From assembly GCF_001629735.1 (NCBI RefSeq), contig NZ_CP015224.1, forward strand, positions 1,674,001-1,738,000: DNA of 64,000 nt. The letters run 5' to 3'. Of this stretch, positions 35,989 through 45,383 are shown in pieces; position 1 is the first letter of the stretch, and every line of letters starts with the position of its first letter. Source of the stretch: Lysinibacillus sphaericus. GTDB taxonomy: Bacteria; Bacillota; Bacilli; Bacillales_A; Planococcaceae. The translations under genes were made by a program, and so were the position numbers. The notes beneath the pieces were generated by a model that worked only from the letters and a program-made list of their open reading frames with translations, was not told the origin of the DNA and ran no database searches.

Positions 35989-37194
35989 TTACCTAAAAAT
36001 ACTGTGCTCATAAAGATAGTCATAGGAAAGGTCAACAAACAAGTATTCATGTTCGTTGATGGCGATTGAAAAGGTTCTTGTAATTTCTCCTGTTTCAATA
36101 TCACGATAAAGCTCAGAGATTTCCCCACTTTGATCGTTTCGCATTTTAATGATCGTTTGTAAGAAGTATGGGCGCCAGCTCCAATTTTTGTTGATGGCAC
36201 GTGGCTGCAACTCCCAATTTCCATCTATTCGCATGACGTTAGGCGTTAATTGGAAACCATCCTCATTACAAATGTAAAGTCTAAAAGAATAGTTATCCAG
36301 TAATTCAGCTAAATGCTCTAATTGTGAGGCATTATCACTCGTTGGTTTCACACGGTGAACAATAGCCTCCAACTCTTCTCTTAATTTCTTTAGCTGCAAA
36401 AATTGCGCCTCTAGCATTTTCTTTTCAGACGTAATAAATTGCTGGCATTCTTTTTTAAATCGTTCCTTTAATACATCTTTATCGACAAGATTTCTAGCAG
36501 GGTTGGCTAAATAAGGACCTTGATAATAGCGTCCTCCGTTTTTCCAAGCAAATTGTAGCTGATAAACCGTTTCAATATCTTCGAATAAAAGATTGGCACC
36601 TATTTTATAAGCAAGACTGCCAATAGCAGAAATCATATCGGATTGAGCAGACCAAGAATCATAATTTAAATCACGTGTGTTGACTTTTAAAATATGGGGG
36701 GCCAATAATGCAATATGCTCTAAATGACTTTCAGCTCCGACCTCTTGGACAGCGATTTTTACCCCAAATGTCGTAAAATACCGCAGTGCATGGTGCAATT
36801 TATTAATATCGCCTAAAAATCGATGCTCAGATACGACAAACACGATTCTGTGTAAATCTTCTTCTCCAATATATTGTTGGATGATATTAAAATGACTCTC
36901 ACCAAAATCCTGCATCAATAAATTAGGGTTACTTGGAATGTAAATATCAATATCAGATGCAATTTCATCAATTTGGGCGAGTGCTGCATGCAAAATTTTA
37001 TGTTCCATATCTATTCGGTATTCTTCTGGAATGTCCTCATTATTGACAAAATCCTTTAAATTAATTTGCTGACCTTCAATTTGTAGATGTCCGGAAATTT
37101 CGTAGGCTATCACCGTATGCGCATCTGCGCTAAATATCGGCTGATAATACCCATGTATTTGATCTAAATTCGTTAACACTTCAATTGCGTCCAT
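35989..37194 (-). CDS. YkuI-like EAL-domain protein with C-terminal sensor domain
   Basis: An EAL-type fold covers residues about 15-250 (YYQPIFSADAHTVIAYEISG at the signature site, VKIAVQEVG, ILKVNTRDL, GANLLFEDIET, YYQGPYLANP). A helical linker and a PAS/Cache-like C-terminal domain follow, as in B. subtilis YkuI. The signature EAL reads EIS, and the DDFG-like motif reads QEVG, so it probably binds but does not cleave c-di-GMP. The ATG at 37194 has GGAGG eight bases upstream. Confidence 0.85.
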   Translation of the reverse strand: MDAIEVLTNLDQIHGYYQPIFSADAHTVIAYEISGHLQIEGQQINLKDFVNNEDIPEEYRIDMEHKILHAALAQIDEIASDIDIYIPSNPNLLMQDFGESHFNIIQQYIGEEDLHRIVFVVSEHRFLGDINKLHHALRYFTTFGVKIAVQEVGAESHLEHIALLAPHILKVNTRDLNYDSWSAQSDMISAIGSLAYKIGANLLFEDIETVYQLQFAWKNGGRYYQGPYLANPARNLVDKDVLKERFKKECQQFITSEKKMLEAQFLQLKKLREELEAIVHRVKPTSDNASQLEHLAELLDNYSFRLYICNEDGFQLTPNVMRIDGNWELQPRAINKNWSWRPYFLQTIIKMRNDQSGEISELYRDIETGEITRTFSIAINEHEYLFVDLSYDYLYEHSIFR

Positions 37195-37608
37195 CTTCGA
37201 AACCTCCATTATGAATAACCTCTTATTTGTTATTCAAAAATAACAATATATAGTCTATAAATAGCTTAAAAAATGCTCTCTGACTGTATAATAAGTTGTT
37301 TATTGTAAAATCGCAACTTCACTTCTTAACATTTATAGCTTATCTAATAGAAATTTTCAGATCAACTTAGGTGTCATACTCATAATTTCCCATCATTTCC
37401 GACGACTTATTAACAGAAAAGGTTATTTTTTTACGCCATCTTGTCATGTTATGCTTTTGTTCTCATGAACATGTTATTGGTTCAAGGCTGTTCGCTCATT
37501 TTCCCTATTCATATTAATTTATGCTACGAGTGTCACTAGTGGTTGGGATAATAGATGATAATAATTCATAAAGTAGTCATTTACCCAGCACGGATGGACA
37601 ATTTTATG
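37195..37608. other. Intergenic, nothing recognised
   Basis: AT-rich region without supported ORFs, between the EAL gene start and the terminator of the zinc-ribbon gene. Confidence 0.4.
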
Positions 37609-37657
37609 AAAAAAGCAGTATTCCAAATGGTCAATTACGCCCCTGATGGAATACTGC
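37609..37657 (-). terminator. Terminator after the YdjG-like gene
   Basis: Stem GCAGTATTCCA / TGGAATACTGC with T-run on the minus strand, six bases after the stop. Confidence 0.82.
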
Positions 37658-37663
37658 TCGTCA

Positions 37664-38767
37664 TTATTCAGACATGAAGAAATACCAAATGATCGCTATT
37701 ACCATTAATGATAAGATAACAACTATCGTTACACGAAGTGGTGATACAGGAGCATCCCCACCCACTCGACCCGTTTGCCCATTGACCATAAAGCGATAAA
37801 TTTTCTCTTTATAACGGAAAGAGGATAACCAAATCGGTAACATTAAATATTTGTATGTAATATCATCATGATTGGTCGAAAAACGTAAATTCGATACTAC
37901 ATCCGCGCTATTTTCCCAACGAATTTTTGAAGTGATTTGCGCATGAAGATGATCATGGATATCCCTTTTGGCTTGATTCCAGCCATCCTGTAAGCCGATG
38001 CTATATCGTTCAGATAAAAAGCCAGATACATACTCTGGTTTATAAGCCTTATTGTTTAAAAGATTAAAAGGCTCGATTTTTCGCATCATATTCTGATCAT
38101 AGCGAGTAGTTGCACTTATTAAATGATCGTCGATAAATTCCTGATAAAAGCCGCTTGTGGAATACCAATCTGTTTCCGTATGTGTTTTCCCATCTTTATC
38201 TGTAACGGTGCGATGTCGTCCATATCGGGCAGAATATCTGGAGCTTGTTTTCGTATCAAACGTCCAGTATGGAAGATAGACCCCTTTAAAGGCATCAGGC
38301 CTAGCACTATTTTTGGCGGCTTTCGGTGTAAACCATCTACCTTTTATCCACTTTTGAAAATGTTCCCCAGCTTGCTTATCCGTTACTTCAAAAGCACATA
38401 CACCATTTGGTGCTAGTGTGTTTTCAGCACTCGCTTCCATGACCTGATGGGAACCACAGTAAGGACAACTGTCGGCCACTTGCAACGCATCGTATATCGT
38501 TTCCGCGGCACAGGCTTCACATATGACTGTTTTTTTCTCTACACCCCAATTGAAATTGCCACGTTCCTCGGCTGTTAAAAAGTCCATTTCTCGAGCAGCT
38601 TTTTCTTCCTCTTGCTCAGGAGTTGCAATTTCTGTCTCAAAGCCACAATATGGGCAAGCTAGCTTACCTGTGGCAGGATTAAATTCAATTGTTGCGCTGC
38701 ATGATGGACATTCTGCATCAAAATCAAGCTTTACTTGTTTGACATTCTCAACTTCTTGCGTTGACAT
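37664..38767 (-). CDS. TFIIB-type zinc-ribbon membrane protein (YdjG-like)
   Basis: 367 residues. Two zinc ribbons lie at the N-terminus (AECPSCSATIEF...LACPYCGFE; VICEACAAET...SCPYCGSHQ). A long soluble region with YLPYWTFDTKTSSRYSARYG follows, then a single C-terminal membrane helix (VTIVVILSLMVIAIIWYFFM). It resembles B. subtilis YdjG, which works with YdjH/YdjI at the membrane to recruit PspA in the SigW regulon. Lies 14 bases downstream of the SPFH gene. Confidence 0.82.
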   Translation of the reverse strand: MSTQEVENVKQVKLDFDAECPSCSATIEFNPATGKLACPYCGFETEIATPEQEEEKAAREMDFLTAEERGNFNWGVEKKTVICEACAAETIYDALQVADSCPYCGSHQVMEASAENTLAPNGVCAFEVTDKQAGEHFQKWIKGRWFTPKAAKNSARPDAFKGVYLPYWTFDTKTSSRYSARYGRHRTVTDKDGKTHTETDWYSTSGFYQEFIDDHLISATTRYDQNMMRKIEPFNLLNNKAYKPEYVSGFLSERYSIGLQDGWNQAKRDIHDHLHAQITSKIRWENSADVVSNLRFSTNHDDITYKYLMLPIWLSSFRYKEKIYRFMVNGQTGRVGGDAPVSPLRVTIVVILSLMVIAIIWYFFMSE

Positions 38768-38781
38768 GAATCATCCTCTCC

Positions 38782-40113
38782 TTACTTCACGTCATTTTCA
38801 TCAAACACATCGCCACATTCAGGGCAGAACTTAGGTGGATTTGCAGGGTCTACTGGTGTCCATCCACATTTATCACATGCGTATAATAACGCTCCTGTAG
38901 GTTTTTTTGTCCCACATTCACTGCAGAACTTCCCTTTATTCACCGCTCCACATGCACATGACCAACCTTCTTCAACCGGTTTTGCCGTCCCACAATTCGA
39001 ACAGAACTTCCCAGTATTTTCATGACCACATGTACATGTCCATGAATTATCTTCTTTTGCTGATTGATTTTGCCTATCCGCTTGAGCCATTTGTGCTTGC
39101 TTATTTTGTTCATTCATTTGATAAAGCTGACTAGCATTAATGCCACCTGCTTGTGCCGCCATGTTCATGCCCATAAATCCTGTCATTGCACCCGCCTCAT
39201 TGTTGGCAGCTGCAATCATCGCTTCTGCCTGTGCCCCTGTTAAATGAGCCGCAGCCATTCCAGGGTCACGCATTACAGCACTGCGTTGAAGTTGCTTAAT
39301 CATAGCCTCATCTTCTTCTGATGCTTTTAGTGTACTAATACCAAAAGACACAACAGCTAATCCGCGTGTTGCAAGCCATTTTTCCGATAATACTTTGTTA
39401 AGAGCCTCTGCTAATGCAGCAGTATGGGCAGGTATTTCACTATAGCGAACGCCGCTAGCAGAAATCTGTGCGAACGCCGGTTGTAGAGCTGTCATTAATT
39501 CTGACTTCAACTGGCTATCAATAGCAGCCCTTGTATATTCACGCTCTACATTGCCACAAACATTTGTATAGAATAGTAGTGGATCTATAATTTTATATGA
39601 ATATTCGCCATGACAACGAATAGCAATATCAATATCTAAACCAATATTGCGATCAATCACACGGAAAGGGACAGGTGCAGGTGTTCCGTATTTATTCCCC
39701 ACTATTTCTTTCTTATTAAAATAGTAAACTCGCTGATCTTTCGCAGGTTCTCCTCCAAATGTAAAACGTTTGCCAATTTGCTTAAAGGTCTCCATAATCC
39801 CCTGAGACAGGTCTGAGCCATACATGATTGAAGGTTCAGTTGACGTATCATAAACATACTCGCCTGATTCCGAAGAAAACTCTACGACTTTCCCCTGCTC
39901 AACGACCATCATACACTGCCCTTCGTTTATCGCAATAATAGAACCATTACTAATTATATTGTCATTCCCTTTATTGGACCCTCGTTTGGACGTGCGCTTC
40001 ACACCTTTTGTCACAAGCACATCCGCCGATAATGCCTCACAATAGAAATATTCACGCCATTGATCCTCTAAAACGCCAGATAACGCGCCAATTCCCGCTT
40101 TTAATAAACCCAT
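38782..40113 (-). CDS. SPFH-domain protein with C-terminal zinc ribbons (YdjI-like)
   Basis: The SPFH/virion-core-like domain covers residues about 1-300 (DQWREYFYCEALSADVLVTK; GLAVVSFGISTLKASEEDE). A Met/Ala/Gln-rich linker and three zinc ribbons (CTCGHENTGKFCSNCG; CACGAVNKGKFCSECG; CDKCGWTPVDPANPPKFCPE) follow. Start at the ATG with AAGGTGGG. Forms a two-gene unit with the YdjG-like gene; a PspA gene is absent nearby, unlike in B. subtilis. Confidence 0.85.
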   Translation of the reverse strand: MGLLKAGIGALSGVLEDQWREYFYCEALSADVLVTKGVKRTSKRGSNKGNDNIISNGSIIAINEGQCMMVVEQGKVVEFSSESGEYVYDTSTEPSIMYGSDLSQGIMETFKQIGKRFTFGGEPAKDQRVYYFNKKEIVGNKYGTPAPVPFRVIDRNIGLDIDIAIRCHGEYSYKIIDPLLFYTNVCGNVEREYTRAAIDSQLKSELMTALQPAFAQISASGVRYSEIPAHTAALAEALNKVLSEKWLATRGLAVVSFGISTLKASEEDEAMIKQLQRSAVMRDPGMAAAHLTGAQAEAMIAAANNEAGAMTGFMGMNMAAQAGGINASQLYQMNEQNKQAQMAQADRQNQSAKEDNSWTCTCGHENTGKFCSNCGTAKPVEEGWSCACGAVNKGKFCSECGTKKPTGALLYACDKCGWTPVDPANPPKFCPECGDVFDENDVK

Positions 40114-40221
40114 TTGATTTCCCACCTTCACATTGATATTTAGCTTATTTTATCATCTATAAACAATATGTAATACGCATAATCAGACAAATTGTTTCAC
40201 TTTTCTTTATTCGCACATAAA

Positions 40222-40256
40222 AAAACGAGCAGCTCCTATGAGAACTGTCTCGTTTT
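40222..40256 (-). terminator. Terminator after the DUF423 gene
   Basis: Imperfect stem AAAACGAG-CAG / CTG-TCTCGTTTT with T-run on the minus strand. Confidence 0.6.
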
Positions 40257-40259
40257 CTT

Positions 40260-40634
40260 TTAAGAGAATGCCGCAATTGCTACAAGTACCCAAGCGATAA
40301 TAAATAACATTCCACCTATGGGCGTAATCGCGCCTAGTTTTTTCACACCTGTCACGGCAAGGACATACAGGCTACCAGAAAAGAAAACAATCCCAGTAAA
40401 CATTAGATATACCGCCCATGAAAGCAGACTAGAACTTCCTAGAAGCGTCTCATTTGAAAGAATACCTAAGCCGATAATCCCTAATGCATGGTACATCTGA
40501 TATTGAACTGCTGTTTCCCAAATAGCTGCATAATGGGGGGATGCAAACTTATCCTTTAAAGCATGGGCCCCAAAAGCACCTAAAATAACACCAAGGCAGG
40601 CCAAAATCGCACCGAACGCTAAAAACATTTCCAT
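40260..40634 (-). CDS. DUF423 membrane protein (YwdK-like)
   Basis: 124 residues, four membrane helices, and the family signature GVILGAFGAHALKDKF plus TAVQYQMYHALGIIGLGIL. Function unknown. Twelve bases downstream of the thioesterase gene on the same strand, so probably co-transcribed. Confidence 0.9.
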   Translation of the reverse strand: MEMFLAFGAILACLGVILGAFGAHALKDKFASPHYAAIWETAVQYQMYHALGIIGLGILSNETLLGSSSLLSWAVYLMFTGIVFFSGSLYVLAVTGVKKLGAITPIGGMLFIIAWVLVAIAAFS

Positions 40635-40646
40635 TTAGGCTCTCTC

Positions 40647-41072
40647 CTATTTTGCCACAACGGCAATTTCTTTATATTTTGCATCCCAAGCAGGATCCAC
40701 CTTACTTAAAGATACCGGACGCAATGTATCCTTACGTGCTAAAATATGTACAGACTGTGCAGTGGCCGCCACTGTACCATCCTCATGTAAAATTTCATAG
40801 CCATAGGTTGTTCGTAAGCGGTCATGCTTTTCTACCCAAGTACGAACCGTTGCCACCTGTCCGTAGTGCATCGCAGCCTTATAGGAAATCGATAAATCCA
40901 TAACCGGTGATACATAACCATCTTCTTCTAACGCCGCATACTTAAAGCCCACATCACTTACAAGCTGCGTACGCCCAATCTCCATCCAAATTATATAGTT
41001 GGCATGGTAGACAACGCCCATTTGGTCTGTCTCTGCATATCGAATCTCAATCTGTTTTTCACTCACAAACAT
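40647..41072 (-). CDS. Acyl-CoA thioesterase (hotdog fold, YbgC/YneP type)
   Basis: Core motif IRYAETDQMGVVYHANYIIW contains the catalytic Asp and the hotdog helix, as in 4-hydroxybenzoyl-CoA thioesterase-like proteins. 141 residues. I chose the ATG at 41072, six bases after GAGGTG, rather than the GTG three codons earlier. Confidence 0.88.
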   Translation of the reverse strand: MFVSEKQIEIRYAETDQMGVVYHANYIIWMEIGRTQLVSDVGFKYAALEEDGYVSPVMDLSISYKAAMHYGQVATVRTWVEKHDRLRTTYGYEILHEDGTVAATAQSVHILARKDTLRPVSLSKVDPAWDAKYKEIAVVAK

Positions 41073-41312
41073 TTTCTTCACCTCGTCCTACATTATAGCG
41101 TAAAAGTATTGGTTTGGTGGGGTTTTTGCTCAATGAAAATAAGAGAGTTGAAAAATAAATGGAAGTTATTCTTGAATACCTAAAATAAATATGGATTTTT
41201 TATAAGATGAAATACAATTCATATAAACTCATATAAACCCTTTTAAGTGGGGTACCATCATTTTAAATAAAAGTATAAAAGTAATGAGCAGGTGTAATAT
41301 TAAATATCTAAA

Positions 41313-41342
41313 AAATCACTATTTTTCTTGAAAGAGTGATTT
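41313..41342 (+). terminator. Hairpin bordering IS copy C
   Basis: Stem AAATCACT / AGTGATTT ends exactly at the first base of the IS copy, the same arrangement as in copies A and B. Confidence 0.6.
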
Positions 41343-41900
41343 CAGACTGTAGACAAATTCAAAAAATTTGAGAGTTTGCTTACAGTCTTTTTTCTTTTAC
41401 AATGAAATAAAGTAAAGCCGTTGATGATTTCCACTACGGGCGGACGCTTTCCGCGGGAGTCGCCGCCCTTCGTTCCCATCAACTTCTACATAAAGTACCA
41501 CATCTACATAGGTAAATTTTTGAGAAACCTCGAATCCTTTGAACTGTGCGAAGTGTCCAAGCCTTTCCCAATGTACAGAAAGTAAGCATCATCAAAAACT
41601 CATTCAACGCCATATTGGGGAACTGTATGTGGAGGAAGCTGAGCATTTACGCCATTCCTATGACATCAAACAAAATTATACAAGCGTAAAGAAACGATTG
41701 AGCACGTCTTTGCGGATGCAAAAGAAAAGCAAGGTATGCGATGGACAACCTTAAGAGGTCTAAAAAAATGGTCCATGCAGACGATGCTTACTTTTGCTGC
41801 CATGAATTTAAAGAAACTAGCTACTTGGACGTGGCAGACAGCTTAAGAGAGCATCTATGCTCGAAGAGTATGTTGGATACAGCAATGATTTACCAAATAT
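41343..41900 (+). mobile_element. Decayed IS1182-type element, copy C (right end lost)
   Basis: Left end CAGACTGTAGACAAA and a shortened GC-rich block, then a jump to the transposase C-terminal region (NPLNCAKCPSLSQCTESKHH, frameshift, then FADAKEKQGMRWTTLRG, NLKKLATWTWQTA). Similarity to copy B stops at ACCAAATAT near 41900, and the right inverted end and second target copy are missing. Confidence 0.82.
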
Positions 41901-41924
41901 GTCTAACTTTTTTGGTCAGATCTT

Positions 41925-42323
41925 TCATTTACTGTCCAATTTAATAATTTCTGATTTCCCGTTCCAATCTAATTTTGCTTCGATCTTATCATTTTCAGTT
42001 GTATAAACTTCACAGCCAGTACATTCGACATTGAATGAATGTACATTATTTTCATTGTTAAAAGTTTCTTCACCAATACCAACATCTAGAGATGTTGATG
42101 GATTCTTTATTTTATATACAAAAACTTCAGGTGCAGGTTCTTTTCCAATATATTTAATTGTAAATTCTCCAAATTCTCTTTCTTTAGTAACTTCAGTTTC
42201 ATACTTAACAATCCAATTATTACTTTCACCAAAAATATTATATTTTTTTTCACCATCTGAACAAGCGCATAGAATCAAAACTGAAAAAAGAAATATAGTA
42301 CCTAAAATTTTATTTAGTTTCAC
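41925..42323 (-). CDS. Lipoprotein of unknown function
   Basis: 132 residues from a GTG with AGGAGGAG five bases upstream. Signal and lipobox KLNKILGTIFLFSVLILCAC, then an immunoglobulin-like beta region with a CTGC pair near residue 105. The upstream in-frame extension to 42434 is not supported. Not recognised. Confidence 0.65.
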   Translation of the reverse strand: MKLNKILGTIFLFSVLILCACSDGEKKYNIFGESNNWIVKYETEVTKEREFGEFTIKYIGKEPAPEVFVYKIKNPSTSLDVGIGEETFNNENNVHSFNVECTGCEVYTTENDKIEAKLDWNGKSEIIKLDSK

Positions 42324-42511
42324 TTTTCTCCTCCTAATCAATATTTTCTCTAAACTATAAAATAACATCATGTTTTTCTTGAACAAAAACTGCTTCAACC
42401 TAACTTTAACATAATTATCCAAAAACGAAATCATCTATCATAAAATTAGAGGGTTTTTATAAAAAACTTTATTTCACAACCTTAATCAGGTTTTCTCTAC
42501 GCAAGTCACAT

Positions 42512-43049
42512 TCATCCCTTCCCACTAAATTGATTTCTCCATTCCTCGTAGCTTATGAATGGTATTGTGACACTTGGCGGTTTCACCTCTTTGTACGCTT
42601 TGTTAAAAGCTTGTTTGTATGTCAAACCTAAATCGGACATATAAGCATCAATACGAGCAGCCAATTTCTTTTGGTAAGTATCGTCCATGTAGTCTATGCC
42701 TCGTCGATATTCAGGTAACTTACCGTTAACCATGTAAATCGTATGGCAACGGCACTGAATATCCATTGATGCAACATCCCATAACCTCGGTGCTTTCGAT
42801 TTCCACTTACCGTAATGAAAATAGCCATCTTTATCAGCTTTTTGTCCATCTAGCTTTCTATGAGACTTCCGAACCCTCGTATCAAGTGACGACATCCACA
42901 CTTTGGTTAGCCACGCTGTTTTGCTAGCCTGTTCTTCCATAGCTAAATCAACTTGTGATCTAACTCGACCCCCTTCAGTACGAGCAACAAGGGTTGCCAG
43001 CTTTGGTCTCTAAATCGTCAAGGATTCGATTGATCTCCTGTTGATTCAT
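42512..43049 (-). pseudogene. SPP1 gp7-like phage minor head protein, broken
   Basis: Starts MNQQEINRILDDLETKA at 43049, overlapping the portal stop (ATGA), then is frameshifted within about 25 codons. The rest reads TEGGRVRSQVDLAMEEQASKTAWL and WMSSLDTRVRKSHRKLDGQ through IQCRCHTIY, the usual C-terminal core of gp7/Mu F-like head morphogenesis proteins. Most of the N-terminal half is gone. Confidence 0.78.
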
Positions 43050-43823
43050 GTTTCATCAACTTCTTTCGGATCATCGTTATCCTCGTTCAAAGATTCAAGC
43101 TCATTTCCATACAATTGAGCATCCTTCTGTATCTCTTCAAGTTCATAATCCACATCATCAACAATCGATAACTTAGAAAGGCGAGTACGCTCTGACACTA
43201 ATCCTTTTAACGCTTGTGAAGCTTGAGCTTCCGATAACAAGTCGATAGGGATGTTGCACTTATACTCATACCAAACTTTCAAGTAATCATCCTTTGAGCA
43301 AATACCTTTTTTTTGCCCATGCACTACATAGCACTTTAATAGTTTCCCATGGGTCGATAACGGTTGCCCTTTCATTACCATCCGTATCAATGTAAAGCTA
43401 TCGTGCTGAATAATCACAAATAGCTGTTTTCTTCCCTGACTCGTTGTCCAAATCATCAATAGAATTACGCAAATTAAAAAGCTCAATTGCCTCAGATAAT
43501 TTATCAAGGCTTTGAGCTTGCTTGTCTAATACGTATGAAATTGGATTAACGAGCATGTAGCCTACCTTTGTGTCTACTATTTCAGCATCTAGAGGGTTAT
43601 TAAGTGTATTGTTCACCTTGTCGTCAACACGGACCACATTGTCATTACCTTGAGCATAATCGGTTGGTTTATGTGTTAAAATCGATACTGCTGATAATTC
43701 TGCTTTATAACGGTTGTAGTTTAATAACCTTTTATTTCGTTCAGCTTTAGTTTCTGAAACGAGCTTATCAAGTAATAAAGGAGTAACGCATTTCTCGTCG
43801 ATATAAGCAATGTATTCGTTCAC
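43046..43823 (-). pseudogene. SPP1-type phage portal protein, internally deleted
   Basis: The N-terminal part (GTG start after AAGGAGGTGG; VGYMLVNPISYVLDKQ, NSIDDLDNESGKKTAICDYS) runs into a frame break near 43400. The C-terminal part continues in another frame (VWYEYKCNIPIDLLSEAQAS, VSERTRLSKLSIVDDVDYEL). About 150-200 residues of the normal middle are missing. The gene lies between terminase and gp7 remnants, the normal phage order. Confidence 0.78.
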
Positions 43824-43879
43824 TTTACCACCTCCTTATTTTGAATTGACACCTTTCACACTGGCAACATCGTAATCAT

Positions 43880-44282
43880 CTAGAAGTAAGACATTGCCGA
43901 AAATGTGTGTGGATCAATATTAAATTCATCTTCATAAATTTCATCTGTTTTAGGATCTTTTTTGAAGGTGAGTTCCTTCAACTCCCTAATTGTATTCACG
44001 CATGAATCAGAACAAATGATTCGCTTGAAACGTTTCATCTTCTTTGTATTTTCAACGCGTGTGAGCTTCTTACAAGCAAACATACTAAAGCCTCGCTGTT
44101 TGTAGTAAGTAATTGTTTTTGGCTCGGCATTATAAGCTTTAATAATGGATTTCTTAAGCCCTTCTTCCTCAAGTTAAAAGCAAACCGAGTGCTGCCTTCA
44201 ATGCGGCTCCTTCCACATCTCCTAATTCGATATAATAATCTGCAAAAGCTTGTTGTGTCACTGTTAATTTTGGTTCTATCAA
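43880..44282 (-). pseudogene. Terminase small-subunit start fused by deletion to large-subunit end
   Basis: From a TTG at 44282 (GGGGTGAG upstream) the frame reads KLTVTQQAFADYYIELGDVE, the start of small terminase subunits. It soon stops, and another frame begins EEEGLKKSIIKAYNAEPKTI through FKRIICSDSCVNTIRELKEL to FNIDPHTFSAMSYF, the C-terminal nuclease-side end of large subunits. The intervening kilobase or more is deleted. Confidence 0.75.
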
Positions 44283-44353
44283 TGGCTCACCCCATTATGC
44301 TAATCGCTTATTTTACTCAAAAGAAAAAACCCTGTGTAGACAGAGTTTTTTTA

Positions 44354-45175
44354 CTATTTTCTTATTAAAAATTCATTAAACAATGTGTCAATGTTACTTC
44401 TACATTTTCTAATTAATATATTTGAACTGTTTTTTCGTCCCTCACTATCTTGTTCTATCAAAGCGCTTATTTTATCCAACTCACTTAAATCGTCAGTTGT
44501 TTTTTCGATTGCCTCAAAGAGAGTATCTAATGATTTGGTAATTTCCTTTCTAAAAACATCAATATCCAGTTCTAAATTTGGGAAATACATACTTTCTGTT
44601 TTTAATTGAGCTGAAAGTGTAATTATTTTTCCTCTTATCTTTGTTTCCTCATCAAGTACATTACTTCTATTTGTTGAATATTGTTGGTACGAATCCCTAA
44701 TTTTATCTATTTTTCCAATAATATCAGAGTCATCGATGAGTTTATTCCTTTCCAAAACTTTTTTATTATCTTTCAAAGTTTTCATATTTTTTGAGTAGGC
44801 AACATATTTCTGAAGCAAATTAAAACGTGTATTATTTAATTCATATAATTCCGTTATAATAGCTATAATTAGTTCATTCTTATTCAGTAAAAAGGTTGTG
44901 TGTATTCTTTCTCTTTCTGTTTGATCATTTAATTTAGCTGCATCCTTGGTAGCTACTTTGTTCGCTTCTATTATAAAATATGTTGTAGCAACTACCCCCA
45001 TTGTCCCAATTGTTCCTCCAAGATAACTACCCCAAAAACCTAGCCATCCGTCTACATTTCCTTTTGAAAATTTAAACAAAGGAACATACATAAATGCAGA
45101 TATAAGAAGTGGTATTACTAGTACAAACCCTAGAATAGTTAAAGGATATTTTTTTAAAAAGTTAATTAATTTCAT
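44354..45175 (-). CDS. Two-helix membrane protein with long coiled coil (prophage cargo?)
   Basis: 273 residues: membrane helices at about 13-32 and 45-68 (LGFWGSYLGGTIGTMGVVAT), then a roughly 180-residue charged coiled-coil region. Intact, unlike the phage genes on both sides, and placed between the late regulator and terminase remnants. The layout is common among uncharacterised membrane proteins of phages and defence islands. Function unknown. Confidence 0.7.
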   Translation of the reverse strand: MKLINFLKKYPLTILGFVLVIPLLISAFMYVPLFKFSKGNVDGWLGFWGSYLGGTIGTMGVVATTYFIIEANKVATKDAAKLNDQTERERIHTTFLLNKNELIIAIITELYELNNTRFNLLQKYVAYSKNMKTLKDNKKVLERNKLIDDSDIIGKIDKIRDSYQQYSTNRSNVLDEETKIRGKIITLSAQLKTESMYFPNLELDIDVFRKEITKSLDTLFEAIEKTTDDLSELDKISALIEQDSEGRKNSSNILIRKCRSNIDTLFNEFLIRK

Positions 45176-45383
45176 ACTTTCCCTCCCACTCCATCATAGA
45201 ACAAAAGGTACGTACAAAACCTTAATAATTTTCTACTCTTTTAATACCACACCAAACTCTCCCTCTCAACTCATAGTGTTTTGGCTGTTTGATGCAGTTT
45301 TCAAAGCAAAAGAAAAAGCCTTCATCCGAAGATGAAAGCTTAAATATTGTGGTAATCCTAATGTCGAGTGCTCACTTTTGACA

